Source: Rhipicephalus microplus (Eukaryota > Arthropoda > Arachnida > Ixodida > Ixodidae). Taken from it: a stretch of DNA of 64,000 bases. The stretch lies in assembly GCF_043290135.1 (NCBI RefSeq), contig NC_134709.1, positions 64,466,556-64,530,555 on the forward strand, given 5' to 3'. This document shows, piece after piece, positions 34,226 through 46,200 of this stretch. Position numbers and translations under genes: made by a program. The notes under the pieces are model-generated. The model did no database searches, was not told the DNA's origin, and worked only from the letters and a program-made list of their open reading frames with translations. The stretch's first letter is position 1. The number at the start of each line of letters is the position of its first letter.

Positions 34226-37200
34226 TGTTGGAGTTTCACTTCCCGAAGCCACAACATGATTATGAGGGGCGCCGCAGTAGAGGCCCCTGGGAATTACGAC
34301 CACCTGGCGCTCTCTAACATGCACCTAAATCTAAGCACCTGTACAGACATCCAGCCTTTTCACTTCCATCGAAAATACCGCGATATTCGAGTCTGCAGTC
34401 GAGCATCATGACCACTAGACAACCACGATAAGAGCCCGCGGTGGCCTATAGGGAAGTGTCGGGCGGGAGTGTCGTGGACAGTGTTGGGCAGCAACATGCA
34501 GTCGCAATATACGCCAAACAAATGGCATGTTCTCAGGGACCTGACCGCCGAGTTCCTGGACGAGTACGTTTCTCTGACCGAGTGTCCGCCGGCCGAGCTG
34601 CTTCTGCGCTCGGCGGGAGACCAGCGCTTCAGCGACTTCGAGGTACTGCAGTGCAACTACGCCCACTTCCACCTGGGTTCCAAGAAGTGGCCCGCCGTGG
34701 GCTTCGGCGACTGGTTGCGAGCCATGATCGAGTTCCAGCTGAACTGGCCCGCCATAGAGGTATGCGCTTTGTTGTTTTCGAAAACTGCGGCCCATTCTGA
34801 GATATGGATTTCCGTGGGAAAGGGAATGTATTCTGAAAATGTAAGCCGCCAGGTATGCGGTGGGCTTCGATGCATGATCCATGTCATCCTGATTCGTATT
34901 TCATTAGGTTCACTTCACTAAAGATTGACGGTCATCCCAAAAAGTGAATGTCCAGCGAAGATGTTTCACGACCATCTTCACTAAGACGAATTTGTTCCTT
35001 TCGCTGCGCGTTGTTTTCTTGCTGTGCTCCTGGTGCATTTGATTTCCGTGCTGATTGAACTGAATGAGTTACCCGACGGGTCTCCTTTTTATATACAAAA
35101 GTGGGAAACGCAAGCGCGGAGATTCGAAGCCCGCGTGTGTAGTGTGAAGCAACTTCAACCTAATCTTCGCCGGGAACGCGTGATTGGATGCTGCCTTTCT
35201 TGGCAGGAGCCTTATCAGCCATTGTGCAGTTTCAATGCTTCTTTTGTGGTTTTCTTCTTCGAAACGAATACTTAGCTATATGCTCTTCCTGATCGCAAAG
35301 AAACATGTGTTGTTTGCCTTGAATCAACTCGTAACGGCATCATGTGGTCGTTACGTAACATGAAGTCACACCATAATTTCTGATGCCATGATGACGAAAC
35401 GAACTTTTGCGATATGCGACGCCATGGCGAAGTTGAATGGTAACGCCATATGTAATGATGATGATTAATTGAATCACCCGTGCCCGACGCTGTAAATCAG
35501 TCGCAGCTGATGGTCAAATTTCAAGTTTAGCGAGGGATCTAAGCATGTCACCTTAAATATTTTCAAAATGAGTGAGAAGCTGAGGAAGCCTACCTATACG
35601 AGGAATGACACTCCGCTACGAGGATCAAGATTATGTATGCTTCTTGTTTTGCTTGTGTCAAGCCGGTAACTGGCAGTGCAGATATACCTCTTCAAATTTT
35701 CTTTCGGTGCTCGCATTTCTTTATTCGATATAGCTACATTATGAGATGATCACTACCTGCAGCCGCACTTAAATGTGCAAAACGAGAATATTTTCAGAAA
35801 AAAATTGATAATGGCAATGATACGCAGGTCACGAATAAATTCTTAAATAATAAATGTCGTGAGCAGATAACGAAAATTAGAACTAAAACAGAAACATACA
35901 GCCATCCAACTGATATCGCCAATGCGTTCAGGGTGTATTTTAGCAGTACCTGTGAATCTCTGAGAAATCCCCCATTACCAATTACATCGCGAGCCTTATT
36001 CTTTCTTCTTGCGACCTACGAGTGCAGAGGAAGTTCTTCGCGTTTTAACTTCGCTCAGGTCCACGGGACCTAGTCTTGACTTTGTTCATCCATCTCACAT
36101 CAAGTTAGTCTCTAGTGAGCTATCTCCTGTCGTTGCAGATATTGTTAACAAGATGTTTAAAGCAGGCATGTTTCCCGATTCCCTAAATGTTGGTAGAATC
36201 ACACCTGTTCACAAAAAAGGTGATTGCGAACTTCTGAGTAATTATAAGCCCATTTGTATTCTTCCATTTTTGAGCAAAATGATCGAGCGTCCTATGCATA
36301 CAAGATTAATATCGACTTGACAAAGTTTAATCTGTTGACATCTAAACAGTACGGCTTTCGGCCTGGCTATTCCATTGAGCCTGTGCTTCTAATCCTCACC
36401 GATAAAATAAAAGGGGCAATCGACCAAGACTTCGTAGTTGGTGGCGTATTCATACATTTAACGAAAGGTTTTGACACATTTAATTACAAAATTCTTATAC
36501 ATAAACTTGAATCGTATGGCATATCTGGCCCTGCACTTTAATTTATATTGTCACGCAGCAAAGGACGACGCAGTTGTCTATAAGGGAAACAAGTTTATTG
36601 GAGCGAACCTGTGCTCCCCTAACAACTGAAAGAATACACAGGCGGCGAAGCAGCGGCCGGCTTAACGACGGGCACGCTAGTGAGCGTCGGCGATCGAATG
36701 ACGCGGCATCGGCTGTGCGGGAATTTATATCCCTCGGCGCGAGGGTTTCTCGAATAGTCGAATTGTATCGAGAACGCCGTGATAGCGTTTGTTAGAAACG
36801 CTGTTCGTTCGAACAGCGTTTCTAACAAACAACGCTTGAAGCGTTGTTTCTATCGAACAACGCCTGAAGCGTTGTTCGATAGCGTTTGTTCGAAACGCTG
36901 TGGTAGCGTTTGTTCGAAACGCTGTGAAAACGGCGATAGCACAGGCCGGCGCAGCCAGGCCGAAAAAAACAAAACGCAAATAAACAAACCCAATGCATGG
37001 TTCGCGGCATTACCCCCCCTCTAAGAGTGCATCGACCCGATGCTAACATAAGGGACAGTCCACACAAATTAAAAGTTCGTCATCGTCCGTAGAAAGGTTT
37101 TAAGCGAACCACATGGACGACTTCGGGCCGCGTGCGTCGTCGTGATGTACGGGAGTCCCCATCGGGGATCACTTCGTACGTTAGTTCGCCAACACGTCGT

Positions 37201-40200
37201 AGAATCTGGTAGGGTCCGAAATAGCGTCGTAGAAGTTTCTCACTGAGTCCACGTCGTCGAATGGGAGTCCAAACCCACACACGATCTCCAGGATGGTACT
37301 CGGCGTCTCGGCGTCGGAGATTGTAGCGTCCGGCATCCACCAGTTGCTGGTCCGTTATACGAGCTCGAGCGAGCTGGCGGGCCTCCTCCGCACGTTGGAG
37401 GTATCCTTGGACGTCGGCGTTGAGGTCGTCGTCTTCTACGTGCGGAAGCATGGCGTCGAGCATCGTAGTCGGCCGTCTTCCGTAGACGAGCTCGAACGGT
37501 GTCATCTGCGTGGTTTCTTGAATAGCCGTGTTGTACGCAAACGTGACGTACGGGAGGACTTCGTCCCACGTCTTATGTTCAACGTCGACGTACATAGACA
37601 GCATATCCGCGATTGTCTTATTGAGCCGTTCCGTTAGTCCATTCGTTTGGGGGTGGTACGCCGTCGTTCTTCGGTGATCTGTGTTGCTGTAGCGTAAGAT
37701 TCCTTGCATGAGCTCCGCAGTGAAGGTCGTTCCGCGGTCCGTGATTAGGACCTCAGGGGCTCCATGTCGCAGCACAATTTGGTTAATAAAGAACTTTGCA
37801 ACTTCTTGTGCAGTTCCCCTAGGAAGAGCGGTGGTCTCTGCGTAGCGCGTCATGTAGTCTGTCGCTACGACAATCCATTTGTTCGCGGATCGGGATGTAG
37901 GGAACGGGCCCAGAAGGTCCATTCCGATCTGTTGGAAGGGCCTCGTTGGGACGGCGATCGGCTGCAGAAGTCCGGCTGGTCTCGTCGGTGGTGTTTTTCG
38001 TCGCTGGCAGTCACGGCAGCTCCGGACGTAGTGGGTGACATCGGATGTAAGGCGGGGCCAGAAGTATTTCGCCTTGATTTTTGTAATCGTGCGAGCTGTT
38101 CCGAGATGTCCGGAAGACGGGTCGTCGTGGCACGCTTCCAAACTTTCGTCACGAAGGTCTGCGGGGATGACAAGTAGATAATTCGTTCTCGTTCCGGGGT
38201 TGAAATTCTTCTTCACTAGGATGGAGTTTTTGAGGCTGAATGCTGGTAAGTTGCGCTTGAACGCCCTAGGCACGGCGACGTTGCGTCCTTCGAGGTAGTC
38301 AATCATGGCGCGGAGGTCAGGGTCGGCACGCTGCTGGGCGGCTAGGTCGCTCTCTGTCACGACTCCGAAGAACGCGCTGTCTTCATCGGAGTCCTGTGGT
38401 GGTGGGTCGACGGGGGCGCGGGATAGGCAGTCGGCATCGGAGTGTTTCCTGCCGGATTTGTAGAATATTGTAACGTCGAACTCTTGCAGGCGCAAGCTCC
38501 ACCGCCCAAGACGGCCAGAGGGGTCCTTCAAATTGGTGAGCCAACACAGCGCATGATGGTCTGTCACAACCTTAAACGGTCTACCATAGACGTATGGACG
38601 AAATTTTGAAATGGCCCATATGATAGCCAGGCACTCTTTCTCGGAGGCAGAGTAGTTTCTCTCCTCCTTCGACAGACCACGGCTTGCATAGGCGATTACC
38701 TTTTCGTAACCGCTTTGCTTTTGGACGAGGACGGCACCCAAACCGATATCACTGGCGTCCGTGTGCATTTCCGTTTCGGCGTTTTCGTCGAAATGAGCGA
38801 GCACGGGCGGGTTTTGCAGGCGTTGTTGCAGCTCGCAGAATGCCTTTTCTTGGTCGTTTTCCCAGCTGAAAGGGGTGCTTTCTTTCCTCAGGCGCGTGAG
38901 TGGCTCTGCAATGCGTGCGAAGTTTGCGACGAAGCGCCGGTAGTATGCGCACAGTCCGAGAAACCTTCGCACACCCTTCTTATCTTTCGGCCTTGGGAAG
39001 TTCGCAATGGCTGATGTTTTTGCCGGGTCAGGTAGGACTCCCGCGGCATTCACGACGTGACCCAAGAACTTGAGTTCCTCGTACGCGAAACGGCACTTCT
39101 CGGGCTTCAGCGTTAACCCCGACGTACGAATGGCCTCGAGTACAGATTCCAACCTTGTGAGGTGTTCGTCGAAAGTCCGGGCGAATACGACAACGTCGTC
39201 GAGGTATACGTGGCAAGTGTGCCACTTCAGGCCTGCTAGCACAGTGTCCATAACCCTCTGAAACGTTGCGGGCGCCGTGCACAGCCCAAACGGCATCACC
39301 TTGAACTCGTATAGACCGTCCGGGGTTATAAATGCAGTCTTCTCTCGGTCTCTCTCGTCCACTTCAATTTGCCAGTAGCCAGTCTTCAGATCCATGGATG
39401 AGAAGTACTTGGCGTGGCAGAGGTGGTCGAGGGCGTCGTCGATTCGTGGCAGGGGGTACACGTCCTTTTTGGTGATTTTGTTTAGTCTCCGGTAGTCAAC
39501 GCAGAATCTTAAAGTGCCATCTTTTTTCTTCACGAGTACAACCGGCGCAGCCCACGGACTTTTCGATGGCTGTATTATGTCGTTGCTGAGCATGTCCTCT
39601 ACTTGAGTCCGGATGGCTTTTCGCTCGTGTGAAGAAACGCGGTACGGTGACTGTCTGGTAGGTCGGGCTCCATCTTCGGTTATTATCCGGTGCTTCGCCA
39701 AAGGTGTCTGACGTAACTTCGAGTTCGAGGAAAAACACTCGCTGTAGCGACGGAGCAACTCCAGTAATCTGTCCCGATTTTCTTGCGACAGCGCCGGGTT
39801 CACGTCGAAAGGATGTGGCAGCCTGGAAGCATCTGCGCGTGCGCGTTCAAAGGTGGCGACCGCGATCACTTGACTCGCTTCTTGCGTTTCTTCGAGGAAC
39901 GAAATTGCAGCGCCCTTGTTTAGATGCTGGTACTCCTCGGTGAAATTGGTGACCAAAACGTGGGATCTGCGTTGGTTAAACCGCGCAATGCCTCTTGCGA
40001 CAGACACACCGCGGTCTAGAAGCAACCTTTGGTCAGTCTCCACGATAGCGTCGACGTCAGGAGCAGCACGTTCACAATTGACGGCGATCATCAAGCTTGC
40101 GCGGGGTGGCAGGGTGACGTGATCGTCGGCGATCCTTACAGCAGCACGGTGTCCGAGGTTCGGCTGCGGCGTCGTGGAGTGATCGGAAGAAAACGTTATC

Positions 40201-43200
40201 GACCTGGTCTGCAGATCAATTATTGCGCCATTGTCCGTCAAAAAGTCCATTCCGAGAATTACGTCGTAGGAGCAGTTAGGCAAAATGACGAACTCCGAAG
40301 GGTACGTAGTGCCGTCTATGGTGACGCGCGATGTGCACATTCCACTTGGGGTCACGAGGTGGCCTCCTGCTGTGCGTATGTGCGGACCGTCCCATCTGGT
40401 TGTAACTTTCTTTAGCTTGGACGCGAATGACCCACTCATGACCGAGTAGTCGGCTCCCGTGTCGATGAGGGCGACTACGTCAAGGCCGTCGATGGACAAC
40501 TGGACGTCGGATGCCGCTTTCCTCGAATTTCGGGTGCGTCGGGGCGTCGTATCGCGGCTTGCGCGTGTTGATAGTCGGGCACTATGCGTCGTCATCGTCG
40601 TCTTCTCAGCGGCAGGCTTCGTCATTTCGGGTACGCGTCGCGCAGCGTAGCTGTCGTCGTTTTCGGTGGTCTCGTCAGGGTGTCGTCGGGAAGTCGGGAT
40701 GAGGGCATGTCGTGAATCACGGTCTTGCGTCGTTGGGGGGTTTTCATTTTCCCGCCGTTGTGCAACTTCACCTCCAGAAGTTGCTGCTTTTAGTTTCCCC
40801 TTCGTGGGCTGGGGGACCTTCCACGGGTGAAGTCAGCATTGCTGTGACGGTTGGGGGATTGGTACGGGTAGGGCGACGGCGAACGGTTGAACGGGATGGT
40901 CCACGTCTGGTGTTCGACAGGTATTCTTCGATCTCAAATGGGCGCTGGCCGGCTCGCGGGCGGGGTGCGTCGACGGAGAACCCACGCAAACCCAGCCTCT
41001 TGTACGGGCAGCGGCGGTAGACGTGGTCGGCCTCTCCGCAGTGGTAGCACAGCGGACGATTATCTGGCGTTCGCCACACCTCGGTCTTCCTGGGCGCCTG
41101 GTTTCGGGATACAGGGGGTCGGGCGGGCGACATTGGGCGGCGGTACGGCGGGGCCTCTTGATAACGGGTTGGGACTGGTCGGGGTCGACGAGCAGCAGCG
41201 GAGTAGGTCATCGCTTGTGCTTCGCAAGATGCTTCCGACGGCGTGGAATTCCCCAGTGCTTGCTGAACCTCCTCGCGGACGACGTCAGTGAGGGAGGCGA
41301 CTTGGGGCTGCGGCGTTGCTGGGAACAATTTCCTCAATTCCTCGCGAACGACGGCGCGGATGGTCTCCCGCAAGTCTTCCGTCGCCAATCCAGGGGCGTT
41401 TACCGGGTTCACCGAAAGGGTGTTGAGTGGTCTATCGTATTGCCGCGAACGCATATCCAAGGTCCTCTCGATCATCGAAGCCTCGGTGACGAACTCAGCG
41501 ACGGTCTTAGGGGGGTTGCGGATGAGTCCAGCGAAGAGCTCTTGTTTAACTCCCCGCATCAGAAAGCGCACCTTCTTATCCTCTGCCATTTTGGGGTCAG
41601 CTCTCCGGAACAGCATCTTCATCTCCTCAGCGAACAGTACAACACCTTCGTTAGGGTGTTGCATTCGCGTCTCCAACAAAAGGGCGGCTCGTTCTTTCCG
41701 CACAACCGTAGCGAATGTTTTGAGGAATTCGCTCTTAAAGACAGTCCAGTCGGTTAGGGAGCCTTCATGGTTCTCAAACCACGTTCGAGCTGCATCCTCC
41801 AAATAGAAGAAGACATGACGAAACGTTTCTTCGTCATCCCACCTGTTAAAGATGCGGATGCGCTCCAGCTTCTCCAGCCACTCTTCCGGGTCTTCACCAG
41901 GAGATCCTCGGAATGATGGGGGCTCACGAGGTTGTTGCAGAACGACGGGAGGGTTGGTAGCGCTGGTCATGGTGCCTGCGTTGATCATCGTGGTTTTTAC
42001 GTCTTCTTTCCTCTTTTTATCCGGGAGCAGTCCAAACTCTGGCTGAAGGCCTTGCTGTCGGCGGCTGACACGAGTTGGGCGTGCTCGTCGTGTTGGGCTT
42101 GCTTGTCGGCTTGGCAATGGCTTAGGGTTCATCTACCCCGCACCTCCACCAGATGTCACGCAGCAAAGGACGACGCAATTGTCTATAAGGGAAACAAGTT
42201 TATTGGAGCGAACCTGTGCTCCCCTAACAACTGAAAGAATACACAGGCGGCGAAGCAGCGGCCGGCAAAACGACGGGCACGCTAGTGAGCGTCGGCGATC
42301 GAATGACGCGGCATCGGCTGTGCGGGAATTTATATCCCTCGGCGCGAGGGTTTCTCGAATAGTCGAATTGTATCGAGAACGCCGTGATAGCGTTTGTTAG
42401 AAACGCTGTTCGTTCGAACAGCGTTTCTAACAAACAACGCTTGAAGCGTTGTTTCTATCGAACAACGCCTGAAGCGTTGTTCGATAGCGTTTGTTCGAAA
42501 CGCTGTGGTAGCGTTTGTTCGAAACGCTGTGAAAACGGCGATAGCACAGGCCGGCGCAACCAGGCCGAAAAACCAAAACACAAATAAACAAACCCAATGC
42601 ATGGTTCGCGGCAATATCTAGATATCTGTACAATCACACTCAAGTTGTTCAGAGTGACAGTAAAGTTTCAGCAGCTAAGAAAGTAAATCAAGGTGTTCCT
42701 CGGGGCTCGATTCTTGGCCCGCTGCTCTTTTTGCTATTTATTAACGATCTACCTAATGTTTTGACCGCTACAGACTCCATCTTATATGCAGCAGACACGA
42801 CCAATTTTACTTATGCTAATAATGTCGATGAGCTAAAACGAAACATTAACGTGGATCTACATAATATAAGTTCCTGGTGTCGAATGAACATGTTAAGAAA
42901 TAATCCATCAAAAACAGTTTTTATAGTTTTTCATTCCTTCCCGACTGTACTTTCAAAATCTATATCTGTGCGTCTGGACGACAATTTAATTCCCATGTCC
43001 GACAGTACAACGTTTCTTGGTGTAGTTCTTGACCGGGATATGAAATTCAGTCTTCATGCGCAATCACTCATTCGCAAGATAACCTTTGGAATACGTACCA
43101 TAATGAAAACTCGTTCATATTTTCAGCCACACATGATCCACTCCCTTTATCACGCACATATTCGCAGCCATTTATCTTATGCATATCAGCTTGGGGTAAC

Positions 43201-46200
43201 ACATATTTGACCCACCTCAACCAACTACAACGCCTACAGAATCAAGCACTTCGACTCATGACTTTCAGCCATTTCTTAACCAATGCAACGCCACTTTATC
43301 AAAATTTAAATGTGCATCCTCTTTATCACCTCTTTCAGCTGAAGTGATCAGTTGTGATGTATAGGCTTTTTCACGGTAATGTGCATGTAGATGACATTGC
43401 CATGGAAAGACTTGTAGAGAATAATATTAATACGAGGCAGTGGGCATGGCTCCGCCCCGTCGTAGACGCATCGATGAAGAAGAAGCGGATTCGGCGTGTT
43501 CCCCCCTTTGTCCGTTTTGCGAAGAATCAGAAACTATTGAACATTATTTTGGCTCATGTCGGAACTATGCAATAATTAGGAAACGACTTTTAGATATTCC
43601 ATTTGCGAAGCTAGGTTTAAATTTAACCACAGAAAATGTTCTAAATTTTAGTGCCTCTGTTTTGGGAAATTGCCACAGAGATGCATTCGATGCGGTGTGT
43701 AATTTTATTCAAGACTCTAAACGTTTTTCAACATAAAGCCCACGTTAACAGGTACTCAAAAAAACAGGGTTGAAAAGTAATTTTCAAATCTGGATAAATC
43801 TGTGACATACCAAATTAATCGGGTTTGGCAAAACCAGCTGTCTGGTCGGCTCCCAAATACAAGTTATAGCTATTAGTGTCTACTTTGTTGTTGATTCTTT
43901 TTTCTCACTATCTAAATCTTTGGTTTCTTTCTTTTTTTAATATACTGTCTTCACTATACAACTCCCCCCCCCCTTTTTTTTCGTTGTAAGCAATAATGCA
44001 GTTATCGTCCATATGAGACTATATTCTTACAAGGAAACGCATATTTGCAGATATTTACGACGATTACACGCGACGACATTGCCTGGCACACTGGCGGGCT
44101 GGGACCAGTCTCTATTCACTTCGTAGTCTTTTCTTTCACGCAGGGACCCTCTACCGCTTTATGCCCCAATCCCACTACTGCCTTGTCACACTATCCCGCG
44201 GCGTTAAAGCGCCGACCCGGCGCTTGTCACGAAAGGGGAGTGTTGGGTGACACATAAGGCTTCAGTCTTACGACGTGCACAACAGTGGATGGTGGTGGCA
44301 TTTAGTGCGCTTCGTCGACGACTCGCTGTATCTCGTAGGTAAGGTTGGTGATCTTGCGCAGGACTTTGTATGGTCCGTCATAGCGAAATAAAAGTTTTTC
44401 TGAGAGGCCGATATGACGACATGGGGTCCACAAGAGTACGAGAGAACCTGGTGCATAGGAAACTTCGCGGTGGTGACGATCGTATCGATCTTTCTGAGAG
44501 GCTTGAGAAAGTATGAGTCGTTCTCGGGCAATCTGTCGTGCTGCGTCGGCTCGCTCTATAGCATCGCGGACGCATGTGACAGGGGAGCTTGAACCAGCGG
44601 GAAGGAGTGTATCAAGAGGCAGAGAGGGTTCCCGTCCATAAAGAAGGTAGAACGGGGAATAGCCTGCGGTGTCATGTCTGGAGGAGTTGTAAGCGAAGGT
44701 GACGTAGGGTAACGTTGCGTCCCAGTCACGGTGGTCTGGAGAAACATACATTGACAACATGTCCTTGATAGTGCGATTCAGGCGCTCTGTAAGTCCATTA
44801 GTTTGTGGATGGTATGCCGTTGTGAACTTGTGGTTAGTGGAACAGAAACGTACGATATCCTGGACGACGCGAGACAAAAAGTATCGGCCTTGGTTAGTAA
44901 CGAGCTGTCGAGGAGCGCCATGATGCAATATGATGTCATGCAGTATAAAGTCGGCGACATCGGTAGCGCAGCTGGTTGGAAGAGCGCGGGTGATCGCGTA
45001 ACGTGTCACGTAGTCTGTCGCCACGTCAACCCATTTGTTCCCGGATGCAGAAGTGGGAAATGGCCCGAGAAGGTCGAGCCCTATGCGGTAGAATGGTTCA
45101 GCAGGGATCTCAATAGGGTTAAGAAGGCCAGCTGGAAGCGATGTTGGTCGTTTTCAACGTTGACAAAGGTCGCAGCTGGCGACATACTTTTGCACAGAGC
45201 GATATAGGCGTGGCCAGAAAAAACGGCGCCGGACGCGATCATAAGTGCGGGTGACTCCCAGGTGACCAGCGGCAGATTCATCGTGAAGCTGTCGGAGAAC
45301 ATCTACACGCAAATGGGAAGGCACGACGAGAAGGCGGTCAGGCCCATTAGGGCGCATGTTGTGGCGGTAGAGAACACCTTCATTAAGGAAATACAAGTTC
45401 AGAGAAGTGGGCGGAGTAGCGGAACTCAGGCTTTCTATGATGGGAAGTAAATCCGGGTCGCGGCGTTGCTCAGAAGCGATATCAAGAAAGTCTGATATTG
45501 ATAAGACGCAAGCCTCCGTAGCTCTCTCTGTGGCGTCTGGTGGATCCACTAGATACCGTGACAGGCAGTCGGCGTCTTGATGGAGGTGACCAGATTTGTG
45601 CACGACCGAGAAGGTGTATTCTCGGAGGCGGAGAGACCAACGACCAAGACGTCCCGTGGGATCCTTGAGCGAGGAAAGCCAGCAGGGTGCATGATGATCA
45701 GTTACAACAGTAAAACTGCGGCCGAAAAGGTATGGGCGAAATTTAGCGACAGCCCAAACAAGAGCAAGACACTCTCTTTCGGTGATGGAATAGTTCCTCT
45801 CGGCAGGGGATAAAAGGCGGCTGGCGTAGGCGATGACACAGTCACGTCCATGCTGACGCTGAGCTAAAACAGCACCAATTCCGTGGCCACTCGCGTCCGT
45901 ACGAACTTCTGTCGGGGCAGTCTGATGGAAGTGTGCTAATATTGGCGTAGTCGTGAGGGCTGCAATGAGCGCCAAAAATGCAGCACTTTGAGGCGAATTC
46001 GAAGTAAATGGGACGTCTTTTTTAAGAAGCTCGGTGAGAGGCCGCGCAATATCGGCGAAATTCCGGATGAAGCGGCGAAAATAGGAGCACAAACCAAGGA
46101 AGCTCCAGACATCCTTAGGAGAAGAGGGCACGGGAAATTGTGTCACTGCGCGAATTTTGTCCGGATCGGGCTGTACCCCAGATGCGTTAACGAGGTGACC

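Larger units (their letters stand above)
32746..34536 (+). other. Intron d-e
   Basis: 1,791 bp. It holds two hairpins (33189-33248, and 33784-33808 with 11-bp arms), an (AAT)n array and a diverged SINE just before the acceptor, listed separately. Confidence 0.7.
36549..42613 (-). mobile_element. Gypsy-1: apparently complete gypsy LTR retrotransposon
   Basis: LTRs at 42154-42613 (5') and 36549-37009 (3') are 460 and 461 bp, start TG and end CA on the element's strand, and differ at about 6 bases and one 1-bp gap by eye. The 4-bp target duplication ATAT lies at 36545-36548 and 42614-42617. In order on the minus strand: LTR, primer site 42151-42131, gag, pol, polypurine tract 37024-37010 (AGAGGGGGGGTAA), LTR. 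No env frame is present. It lies in LINE A's RT. Confidence 0.95.

Noticed and set aside
33745..34411. Frames with poly-Leu or poly-Asn runs
   Set aside because: Translation of the (AAT)n array and the adjoining SINE; no domain on either strand.
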